Below, piece after piece: positions 34,362 to 44,043 of a stretch of DNA of 64,000 nucleotides. The notes below the pieces were generated by a model. That model had not been told where the DNA came from and ran no database searches. It was given only the letters and a program-made list of their open reading frames with translations. Each line of letters opens with the position of its first letter. Position 1 is the first letter of the stretch. The position numbers and the translations under genes are program-made. The DNA is from Isoetes taiwanensis. Taxonomy: Eukaryota; Streptophyta; Lycopodiopsida; Isoetales; Isoetaceae. The stretch is taken from the NCBI GenBank assembly GCA_021234155.1, contig JAJEKV010000031.1:7826748-7890747 (forward strand). The letters run 5' to 3'.

Positions 34362-36008
34362 TTTTTTTTTTTTTTTTGAAGAACTGTGTCATCAATATAT
34401 TAAAAGTATGGTAATGTTACAAAACAAGTGAGGAGGAAGGAGAACTGCCCCAAAGAGACAGCGATACCTCGACACTCCATAACAAACTCACAGAAAAACT
34501 GCAACTCTACTGCTGTACAAACTGACCACCACCATCTACAACACCCAAGAAGTCCCGCCAAATGGCAAACTTCCGCTCTACTAATCCCGGGAACACCAGA
34601 AAGCTTTGAAATAGCTTGTATCTGAGTCGAGGAATCAGAGAGGCTGCAGGCTGCTGAATCCCCTGCAAGATCCACAACCGCCGCCGCTTCCAAATCAGCC
34701 ACACCAACCAAGCCACGCACAGATGCAAGGCTTGCTGCCGCAAGAGCGGCCAAGCACCAGGATACACATGAAGCAGCAACTGCTGGCTAGTCAATCCCAC
34801 CTGAAACAGAGCCCTAACCCAATCCCAGGCAGCCTGCAAATGAGGGCATAAAACCAGACAATGCTCCACAGTCTCACGATGAAGGCCACAACAAGGGCAA
34901 AGAGGGCTCACACCCGGCCTAAACTGACTCACAAGGGCATTCACCCTGATACAGCGGTGCACCACCTGCCACAGAAGCACCCTAACCTTCGGCGGGGGAA
35001 GTGAGCTCCATGTCCACGTCCAAACCGAGCGCCATCGAGAACTCGGAAGCTGCAGAGACCACTTGCCTGAAGGGGGCAGTGTGTCATGAATAGCCAGCAC
35101 CCGGTAACAAGACTGCACAAAAGAAGAAGACACAACATCCGGATGAACCTTCCAAACCTGCACCACCACATCATCCTGAGGGACTATAGGTATGTGTAGC
35201 GGAATACTCCCCGCCACTTGTTCCCAGATAGCCTGGTCACTGCCCCTCATGCGAAAGTGAGCTCGAAAGAACTCCCACGAAGCTAGCTGACCACCCCAAT
35301 ACCAATCCTCCAAGGTGAGCACAGCAGCTCACCTCCAACGGGCCTGCGTCCGAGCATGCACAGTGGCAGCCAAGGGCAAGTGCGCAGGGGGTAGAGGAAC
35401 CCACAAGAAAGGAGAAGAGTGGTGATAAACTGAGGCATAATCTATCTGGAAGAGCACACGCACATGATCCCAAGCCCGCAGCACCCCCGTGAGAAAAGGG
35501 GATGCATGTGGAAAAGGCCGGAGACCATACAACAGTGCCCAGGGCAACTCCACATGCACAGACGGCTTCCCAAATGCCACACAATGATGAAAAGACTGCA
35601 ACAATAGCGTCGCACCAGGAGAAGATGCTCCATCCTGCATAATGCTCCAAACAAACTTGGAGACCAACACCTTACTATGCAGTGCCAAATCCAGAATGGC
35701 CACTTAGACAACCGCCCCTTCATCATCCCCGCCCCACACAAAATTTCGAACAATCTTATCCAAAGCCTGTATCTTACTCTCAGGAGCTAACATCGCAGAT
35801 GCTGTATACACATGGGTGCTACAAAGTACTGACTTGGCAATAGTGATCCTACCTGCCATGGACAACTTGCTACCCTTCTACCAATTGAGGTGTTTCTGCA
35901 ACCCCTGCAAAATCTCATCCCACACCCTCCACATGGAAATATCCCCTCCAAAGGGAATACCCAACAGCTTAGTACACACATTACCTGGAAGCACCTTCCA
36001 AATGACTT
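34362..36008 (-). mobile_element. 5'-truncated LINE with poly(A) tail
   Basis: The minus-strand element ends in a 17-base poly(A) (T run on the plus strand at 34362-34378). It begins inside the reverse transcriptase near 36008, with TKLLGIPFGG and SKLSMAGRITIAKSV. It belongs to the family of the LINEs at 11304-14480 and 21340-22110. 5' truncation with a retained tail is the usual outcome of LINE insertion. Flanks CATTAAC (left) and TATTAAC (right) hint at a decayed target duplication. Confidence 0.82.
34507..35322 (-). pseudogene. LINE C-terminal region with zf-RVT domain, open over 271 codons
   Basis: This is the longest transposon reading frame in the window. It encodes WYWGGQLASWEFFRAHFRMR, a central region, and the zinc-binding domain PPPKVRVLLWQVVHRCIRVN with LCPCCGLHRETVEHC. 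It ends in LIWKRRRLWILQG and a short tail. A separate frame upstream (35329-35703, LALHSKVLVSKFVWSIMQDG) continues the polyprotein towards the RT, separated by a frame change near 35325. Its relative intactness suggests it is the youngest of the three same-family LINE copies here. Confidence 0.78.
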
Positions 36009-36174
36009 GTATGCATGCAAATATATTAACCTTATAACGCTACTACTGGTATGGGGTGCTTGCAAATGCATCCCACAATAATATACTTAGATTATAATTA
36101 ATATGGTTTAAAGGATCCACCTCCCTAATTACTTTAGCTAAGAGACGGCGTGAGGGATGGCAAAATTCCTGTCA

Positions 36175-36477
36175 TGGCCACTGACGCATTACAAAACCTT
36201 TAATATTTATCACACGCTACAAATTGCATATGTAACAGGTTGCAAATCTTAATGTTTGTCACATGTTATAAATTTCATTTGTAGCGCAATTCAAAATTTA
36301 TTGTTTGTCACATGTTACAAATGAGTTCGTATAAATCTTAATAACGTGTTACAAGTATTTGCCACCCGTTACAAATTTCATTGCTTTTTGTCATGTGTGA
36401 CAAAACTAAAATAGCGTGGCAAATCAATATGCGTCACAAATCAGTATGTTACAAACCCCCATTAGCCCTTGTAGTGT
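36175..36477. mobile_element. CACTA transposon terminus with subterminal repeats
   Basis: The plus strand ends at 36477 with CCCTTGTAGTG, the complement of CACTACAAGGG, the start of a typical CACTA terminal repeat. The preceding 300 bases carry many copies, in both directions, of words such as GTTACAAATT and GTCACATGTTA, the subterminal transposase-binding pattern of this superfamily. The matching left terminus was not found, so the element is partial. Confidence 0.6.
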
Positions 36478-36825
36478 TATCTTTATAGTCTATCATCTTG
36501 GCAAGTGTAATCTAGATAGGTACATTATCTCGTAGTGTATCTAAGAAGGGAACCATACTCAAACATAAACTAAGGATAATTCCATGTGTTCGTTTAGACT
36601 CCACTCTAACCCGAACTTAAATATGTAGCATAATAACAGGGGGTTACTTTTAGATTTTTATACGCTTTTTCACATGGTTTTTCTATGATTTCGTTGTTGT
36701 ATTCGTTGAGGTGTACTAAATAGTATTTCTAGAGTGCACCCTTTATGGGCCGTTGATTTTCGTTGGTTGGAACAATCCGAGGGTTGTTGTCTTTCTCTGC
36801 ATGTGTTTGTGCATGAACACTGCGC
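36478..36825. other. Short repeat fragments, no gene
   Basis: A piece near 36500-36560 (GTAGTGTATCTAAGAAGGGAA) matches the LTR-like sequence at 38960. Another near 36590-36635 matches the reverse complement of 10870-10900. Confidence 0.45.
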
Positions 36826-36972
36826 ATGTGTATGCATGTGCATGTGTGTGCATATGCATGTTCATGTGCATGTGCATGTATATGCATGTGCATGTGGATT
36901 GTGCATGTGCATGTGCAAGTGCAAGTGCAAGTGCATGTGCATGTGTGCATGTGTGTGCATGTGTGCATATGC
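36826..36972 (+). repeat. (GCATGT)n-type microsatellite
   Basis: About 150 bases consist of GCATGT, GTGCAT and GTGCAA units. The alternating Cys/Met/His reading frames across it are artefacts of the repeat. Confidence 0.9.
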
Positions 36973-38099
36973 ATGTGTACTTGCCCTCTTGGATTCTTAT
37001 TGCGGAGTGGATTTTACTACCACGGGATGGATTTTTTGCTCACACTTACAAAGGTATTTGTTTTTTAATGTTTCTTCAGTTAGCATAATGTTTTTTTTTT
37101 TTTTTTTACAAGGTATTGGTTTCTGATTCTACAATGTAGTCTTTGCAAAACCTCCTTTTGTTTCCTTCCTAAGATTTCTTTGCAGATTCAAGTTTAGGCC
37201 CTCTGTTTGCTTCCAACTCTTGGATATTCTTGGCTTCCGGATTGTTCATAGCAGCCAGCCTTTAGCTTCAATCAACAAACGGATTCTTATGCACACAACA
37301 AAAGGTAGGGATTATTCCACGCCTTTTTCCATGTCACGAGATCGGTCAAACGGTGACCACAAGAATGCATTTATATTGTAGGAATGGAACTTTAATCGAA
37401 CCATAAGGTGAATCATGCATTACCTTTAAGCTAGAGATGGAGCATCCAAAATCATATGGATTGATAAACAATGGTGTCATTGTGAAAGAGAAATAGTTGT
37501 AGCGGAAGTAACAATATGTAGCATAATAATAGGGGGTTTTCTTTGTGTTGCAAACTTTATGACTTTCAGAATAATGGATCAATCTGCTCTATCTTTATGG
37601 TAACTTTTACTTATGTTCTATTTGTTTTATTGTGATCAAATTCAAAAGCTACAGGTGATGAAAGCCTCAAATGAATTCTAGTTTTTTTCTGGTTTGAATT
37701 CTAAAAATTTTATCACACCCAAGATTGGCGTCCCTAAGGCCCCGAAGGGGCCAAAAACTTTTTTTTTGCAACACAAACCATTAACATCCAACATATAAAA
37801 ATTAAATCCCCCAACACATAACAACCATTGACATTAACAACCAACACATAATTACCATTGACATTAATTAACACAACCATTGGGTCCAACACATTTAAAT
37901 TAAAATCCCCCTTAAACCCCCTTTGGTTTGGGTGCATATTCACACGGGGGTGACGTAGGGCAGCGAGAGCCCTCATAATTGTATTTTGCACGTATGAAAT
38001 CAACACCATATAGTATTCCGCTTGAAATCTTATAGTATTTTGTGAATCTTAGTATACAGTATAGCAAATTTTGTACTTGCATACCCCACAAACGAGGAA
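36973..38099. other. Stretch without a recognised gene
   Basis: Contains a T run at 37090-37107 and a copy of GTAGCATAATAATAGGGGGTT near 37508 that recurs near 36625 and, inverted, at 7340. Short A-C-rich direct repeats (AACACATAA, CCATTGACATTAA) lie at 37820-37875. No gene seen. Confidence 0.4.
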
Positions 38100-39700
38100 C
38101 TTTACGTACGATATAGATTAAGGAATAAGGAGTGAATATTAAGGTCTTATGGGGAACATTGATTTTCCTAAGTGGCCATTAGAGACAACATGTTTCTTAA
38201 GTTGTATCCCTTGACCTTGAGGACAAGGTCCTATAAAGAAGGGAGGAAATTGCTACAAGTATTAGAGGTTGGGCATGCCACATACACATGCTAGACCTAA
38301 GGGACATCCATGGATGAGGAGTCGTAAAATCTACCATGGAGTAATCTGGGGGTAGAATAGCATTATGCACTTTAGAACCATTAATCATACACTTGGCATG
38401 ATACCATGGAGTAAGATGCATGTGCTTAACACAACCAGTTAAGTGGTTGTTAACTAGCAATAACATCTAGTTAGGTGCTTGTAACAGAACTATCTAAGTG
38501 CCAGTCCCATTGGGCTTGGGTGTGCTATATAAGAGGTCAGGGATCTCTAAGAGTAATAGATTGCATTGGCTCCAAGCTTATAATATCTTGAGACAGATTT
38601 GTTGAGAATGATTCAAGGTTGTGCCGGTCGCACATGCAGTCCAACCCTGTTGAAAAGCTCCAATGCAATTGGAGTTATGGTTCTCTATATTCTGCAAGGC
38701 CACAATGATTGAATTGTGCAGGGCATGATTCTGGATTGTAGTCTTGGTCGGGAGGATCAATACAAGTTTGGGTAGAGAGTCTAGGAATTCAAGGGGTGGG
38801 AAGAATCCAATGGGTTTTGTGGTAGATAAGTTTGGCCTTTGAAGCATGTAACACATTTGTCGTAGCTCCTTATTAGCATCGTGGTCTCCTTATTATCATC
38901 AGGGCCTATCATTTTAGTATTTATAATCTAAGCAGGTAGATGTATCTAGTAGTGTATCTAAGAAGGGAATTTCTTTAAAAATTGCATCGTTTATCCATGA
39001 AACAAATATCCTTTTTATCATTAGAGATTTGCATCATTCATAAAAGTATTAGGGGTTAGGCGTGTCACATATGCATGCTAGATCCTAAGGGACGTCCATG
39101 GATGGGAGTGCAGAATAGACATTTGGCACTTAAGAACCATTAAGAATATACTTGGCATGAAATGGTGTAGGATGCCATATGTTTAACACACCCAGTTAAG
39201 TGGTTGTTAACTAGAAATCACATATAGTTAGGTGCTTCATAACTAGCAGGTGCCATTGGGCTTGCATGTGCTGCATAAAAAGGTCATGGATAGCTTGGCT
39301 CCCAAGATTGTGATAGCTTGGGACATATCACACGAGAACGATTCAAGGCTGTTTTGGTCGTATAAGCAATCCAATCTTGTTGAGAAGCTTTAATGCATTT
39401 GAAGTTATGATTCTCTAGCCAAGAACATATTCTGCAAGCCACAACCATTGAATTGGGTAGGGCATGATTCAGGCTTGCAGTGTTGATTGGGGGACCAATA
39501 TAAGTTTATGGAGTGTAAGTAACTCAAGGAGTGGGGAGAGCTCAATGGGTTTATCACAATAAAGCTTGGCCTCTTTTGAAGCATGTAACACATTGTCCTA
39601 ACTACTTGTCGTCATAGTCTATAATCTATCGTAGTGTATCTAAGAAGAGAATTTGTTTAAAATTTGCGTCATTTATCCATGAAATTAAACCTTCTTATAT
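38100..39700 (+). mobile_element. Ty3/gypsy 3' end with two tandem LTR-like copies
   Basis: Degenerate polyprotein-end sequence (FPKWPLETTCF-like, then LDLEDKVL-like) runs from about 38140. It is followed by a purine tract AAGAAGGGAGGAAAT (about 38236-38250) and the LTR start TGCTACAAGTATTAG at 38251. A second related copy starts near 39046 with AAAGTATTAGGGGTTAGG and runs to about 39690. The same family, in reverse, is at 1-1930 and 7700-8200. Two LTR-like copies without an internal region may come from unequal recombination or nested insertion. Confidence 0.6.
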
Positions 39701-39935
39701 GCAAACCCAAGAACACTAACAAGATTAGAAAAATGGAACTAAATCTTACTTGTCACATAAAGCTTATACCCAAGTCGTAGTATCATAAATAGATGAGTAA
39801 ATTTGGAAGACTTTTATTCCTTGATAAAGATGTGGTACATGGAGTGCAAATGCATTTCATAGTTGAAAAAAGTCAAGCTATTTCTAGTTAATCATTGGAC
39901 ATGCAATAGCAATCTAACAAGCATATTTGATGCAA

Positions 39936-41775
39936 TCAACGACGACAAACTATGCCTGCACCAGTGGAGAGGTCACCCATACCACATCGAATAGCTGGGA
40001 AGTCCTTTTTGTTAGCATAGGAATTCTCCAGCGGGAGCCCAAATTGTGAGACTTCGCAGTCAGTTGCAAAAAGCGAGGATGTGGCATACAATCTCTCGCC
40101 GCCCATGATGGGCATAGCAGACGTGCGCTTCACATGAGTAACAAAGCCTGGTGCATATGTCTGCCCAAGGACTCCTTGCACCTTGCTAGAGAGATGGAAG
40201 AACCTAAAATGAAGCTCAAGATGGGCAAAGCAATCATCGTCAGTAATACCATATTTATGCACGCGAGACTCCTCCGCAGTGATGGGGACTACAGAAGCTT
40301 CAACGGCAAATAATCCTTGGACTTCCACAGAAATTGAATTGGTGGCTTTTGGAGGCCGATCTCAGGAGCCTCAAATGAGGATCTGGTAGCCAAAGGCAAC
40401 ACTACTGGAGTGGAATCAAATGCAATGCTTAGCTGATCCACATCATCATCCCATTTGGCAACTTTGTTTGCGCCAACATAGAGTTTGTGAGAACCAAAGG
40501 CGATTCCCAAGGACTTGACCCATGTGAAGTCACGTTTGAGTCCTCCCTCACGCTCTTTACCAATGAAAAGGGCATTAATATGTAGGCCAGAGTCAGAGAC
40601 GAGGCAGAAGGTAGAATCCCTCTTGCCATGGAAGTAGAAGACCACACCATCTCCACCAACAAAGCGAGGGTCTTGGCAAATACCTCCAATCATATGGCAT
40701 CCTGCAATGTTTGTATCAAAAAAATTTAAGTTAGCTCTCATAAAAATACAATGTGCGACAGGTTAGATATCATCTATGCATCTTACTACAGTTGCTCGTG
40801 CAAGTGCGGCAGTTGTAAAAGCAGTTAGTCGGACATCCAGGTGGACAACCTATGTGGTGGTTCCGACAGCTACTAGAGAGGTCGTGTTCGCATGGATAGG
40901 GTCCTTGAGGGGCAGGGCTATGGGAGGGAGGATTGCCATCTGGATGAGGAGAAGGATTAGAAGATGGAGAGGGAGGAGGTGGAGAAGGATCAGAGGGAGG
41001 AGGTGGAGAGTGAGGATTACCATGAGAGGGAGGAGGTGGAGAAGGATCCGAGGGAGGAGGTGGAGAAGGATCTGAGGGAGGTGGAGAGTGAGGATTACCA
41101 TGAGAGGGGAGGAGGTGGAGAAGGGTCCGAGGGGGGAGGAGGTGGAGAAGGATCTGATGGAGGAGGTGGAGAAGGATCCGAGGGAGGAGGTGGAGAGTGA
41201 GGATTACCATGAGAGGGAGGAGGTGGAGAAGGATCTGAGGGAGGAGGTGGAGAAGGATCTGATGGAGGAGGTGGAGAAGGATCCAAAGGAGGAGGTGGAG
41301 AGTGAGGATTACCATGAGAGGGGAGGAGATGGAGAAGGATCCGAGGGAGGAGGTGGAGAAGGATCTGATGGAGGAGGTGGAGAAGGATCTGAGGGAGGAG
41401 GTGGAGAGTGAGGATTACCATGAGAGGGAGGAGGTGGAGAGTGAGGATTACCATGAGAGGGAGGAGGTGGAGAAGGATCTGATGGAGGAGGTGGAGAAGG
41501 ATCCGAGGGAGGAGGTGGAGAGTGAGGATTACCATGAGAGGGAGGAGGTGGAGAAGGATCCGAGGGAGGAGGTGGAGATGGAGAGGAGGATTACCATGAG
41601 AGGGAGGAGGTGGAGAAGGATCTGAGGGAGGAGGTGGAGAAGGATTTGAGGGAGGAGGTGGAGAGTGAGGATTACCATGAGAGGGAGGAGGTGGAGAAGG
41701 ATCTGATGGAGGAGGTGGAGAAGGATTTGAGGGAGGAGGTGGAGAAGGAGGATTACCACCAGATGGAGGAGGTGG
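39936..41775 (-). pseudogene. Root cap/LEA-related gene with proline-rich N-terminal part, frame-broken
   Basis: Exon 2 (39936-40701) encodes CHMIGGICQDPRFVGGDGVV, FYFHGKRDSTFCLVSDSG, DFTWVKSLGIAFGSHKLYVG and, in another frame, YGITDDDCFAHLELHF, MPIMGGERLYATSSLF and GAGIVCRR with a stop. This is the plant Root_cap/LEA-related family. A one-base loss near 40340-40350 separates the halves. An 85-base intron (40702-40786, GTAAGA...TTGCAG) joins it in frame to a Cys-rich end of exon 1 (CPPGCPTNCFYNCRTC). Before that lies a long SPPPP tract (SHGNPHSPPPPSDPSPPPP repeats, 40960-41770). The tract changes frame near 41104, 41318 and 41580. No signal-peptide exon was found upstream. The family is secreted or wall-associated and expressed in root tips; that role is inferred. 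It is either a recent pseudogene or a gene with base errors. Confidence 0.85.
40960..41775. repeat. Minisatellite encoding the proline-rich tract
   Basis: About 800 bases of repeats of GGAGGAGGTGGAGAAGGATC and GAGTGAGGATTACCATGAGA units. On the minus strand one frame gives SPPPP repeats and the others Leu/His-rich runs; on the plus strand a frame gives EEVEKD repeats. Only the SPPPP frame fits the adjoining gene. Confidence 0.92.
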
Positions 41776-43305
41776 AGAAGGGGTGTAAAATCGCTAGTGG
41801 GGTACAACTTTTGGCGAAGCGTTTAAGCACTTTAAGTGCTGAAACTCGCGGACGCCGGGCTCGGCCACTTCTCCCTCCTTTTCCCCTGGGCGCGAAAACT
41901 CAGATCAGTGTTTCAATGTTGACGATGGAGGCATGGAGCACGGATGATTTTCACACCATCAGAGGTCTGTGCAATTCGGGGGTGAAGCCCCACGAGGAAG
42001 AAGCTTGGTTGGAAAATAATGTCACGGATCGAGATTGGGATTCTGTTTGGACAAAGAAGTTGAACAAGGGAAAGATAAAATGGCACTGTGCAAAGGAGCA
42101 TCTTCAAGAGAAGTTGGAAACACTTTGCGAAAAATCTACAAGAATTGTCACAACAAAGAAGTAAGAAAGCAACCGCCCCTTGCTTTTGCGTTTGAAAATT
42201 GCATTAGATCAATACTTGCACCCGAGGAACACAAAGTAAATGGGCTGCATTTGCCGTGGCAATGTCAAAGATACCACAACAATAGACAAGTAAAAACAGA
42301 GGCGTATGTTGTAGCACATGTTAGGAAAATGAAATGAAGGCAAAGCCAAAGGTGGCAGCTGGATCAAATGAGGTCAGTGCATGTGATGAAAACATAAAAA
42401 CCTTAGAGAATGCAGTACAAGAGATTGGAAAATCAGTTTTACTTATCACAAAGAATCTGGAAGCAGTAGGAAGTGAGCTGAAAGGCAATGAGAAGGCCTC
42501 TGAATTACAGAAAATGATGTTGGAAGAGGCTGAAAAACGCTTTAAGACAAACCCACGATGATTTGGCTACAAAACAGGAGGAGTTCAAGCTTAATCCAAC
42601 ATGTGAGTTGGAGGCAGAAATTAAAGATTTGGAGCAGACTGTCCAGATGGAAACTTGGCACAGGAACAAGGTACAAAAAGCAATGAACCCTACATCTGTT
42701 AATGAGCAGGTCAAACGTAAACTCAAACTTGAGGAGGAGTTAAAAAGTTCTCGAAGAAGAACGAGAGACTTCTCGCATTTCTACATAAACAATTTGTGGA
42801 AGCTGAAAATGGATACTCAAGCAACATTTAGCATCTCTACTATTATACGAGATAAGTTGCTAGTGGAAGATCCATTTTATACATGTTCTAAGATGTGGTC
42901 CGAATTCACTAAAGCTTACAGTTAAGTTTAGCACTGAATTGCCAACATGAGTATCATATAGCTTGTTGTTCATTGTTGAGAGGAGGACAATGTATTCATG
43001 GTTGCCCTGGAAAGGTGCCAGAGGGTGTATTTGACGAGCTAGGTTTTGGCCATGTTGCGTGGTGCTTCAAATAGTACACCAAAAAGGATGTGTTAATCCG
43101 TCCCTCGCAATTGAGGTCTCACCGTTGAGGGTTCAAAGAAGGACAATGGTGCCATTTGAAGATGCACAACACCCAAAAGTCCTATAGGAGTACAATCAAT
43201 TGTGGATCGATTTGAATGCAAATGAGAACCACCACCACCACCCCAAGAAGTCCCCCAAGAAACTATAGAAGAAGTCAGAAAACAAAGACCGGTTGTAAAC
43301 ACAAA
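41776..43305. other. Coding-like but unrecognised plus-strand segments
   Basis: A chain of plus-strand frames covers 41910-42925. The first, starting MEAWSTDDFHTIRGL, ends KIKWHCAKEHLQEKL...TTKK. The next contains CIRSILAPEEHKVNGLHLPW. Two Lys/Glu-rich segments look like coiled coils (42334-42561 and 42563-42925, for example ELEAEIKDLEQTVQME). Codon content looks genuine, but I recognise no family. They may be remnants of a single unknown gene or transposon protein. Confidence 0.35.
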
Positions 43306-43329
43306 GACCAAACAACAAGAAAAAGGCCA

Positions 43330-43860
43330 TTTAGCGACGCCAATAGCGACTCTGCGCTGACGTCTGGCTGACGCCCGACGGCAACGCCGTGACGTCGCCT
43401 AGAGACGTCGTTAGACATCGCCGCGATCGCGACGTCGCCGCGATCGACGCATGGTCGGCGTTTAAGCAGACGTCAGCGTCTGTGACGCGTCGCAGACGTC
43501 GCCGAGCGTCGCGCAGACGTCGCATGGCACGTGACACGTGAAATATACACGTGGAATATACACGTGGAATATACACGTGGAACATCACCAAAATCCACGC
43601 GTCTTGAAAAAGCCGCGTATCGTCGCATCGCGACGTGACATCGTGGAAGACGCATTACATGGAAAATTCAAAATCCGGCGTGTAGAAAAGCCACGTGAAA
43701 AAAAAAAAGCCGATGGATACGTCGCATGCGACGTGAAGGGGAAAAAAAATATATATATATATATATTTATATAAAAAAGCCACGTGGCAAAAAAAAAAAG
43801 CCACGTGGATACGTCGCATGCGACGTGAAGGGGAAAAAAATAAAAAAAAAAAAAATAAAA
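43330..43860. repeat. CACTA subterminal palindrome block
   Basis: The block contains many GACGTC, GCGACGTCGC, CGCGATCG and CACGTG words. Three direct copies of ATACACGTGGA lie at about 43546-43580. Two copies of a block from ATACGTCGCATGCGACGTG to AAGGGGAAAA lie at about 43717-43748 and 43809-43840. Such clustered short inverted repeats are where CACTA transposases bind. Confidence 0.6.
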
Positions 43861-43875
43861 ATATATTTATATAAA

Positions 43876-44006
43876 AATATTTTTAAATAATCACAAAAGT
43901 GTTTTTATATTCATATTTTTAAATAGTCACAAAATTATTTTTATATTTATATTTTTAAATAATCACAAAAGTGAATTGTATTTATATTTTTAAATAATCA
44001 CAAAAG
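43876..44006. repeat. 36-bp tandem repeat, four units
   Basis: The words TAAATAATCACAAAAG or a close variant start at 43884, 43920, 43956 and 43991, giving a 35-36 base period in AT-rich sequence just downstream of the transposase gene stop. Confidence 0.85.
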
Positions 44007-44043
44007 ACTCGTTAAGAGGAGTATCCACCCTTTTAGCCTAGAG

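Noticed and set aside
34340-36030. Target-site duplication around the LINE at 34362-36008 (CATTAAC and TATTAAC)
   Set aside because: The match is short and imperfect and the 5' border is uncertain, so it is mentioned only as a hint.
36729-37126. Cys/Met/His-rich frames over 36.8-37.0 kb
   Set aside because: They arise from the GCATGT microsatellite.
40770-41807. Leu/His-rich frames (minus) and EEVEKD-rich frames (plus) over the minisatellite
   Set aside because: All frames of this repeat are open. Only the SPPPP frame continues into the Cys-rich part and the root cap domain.
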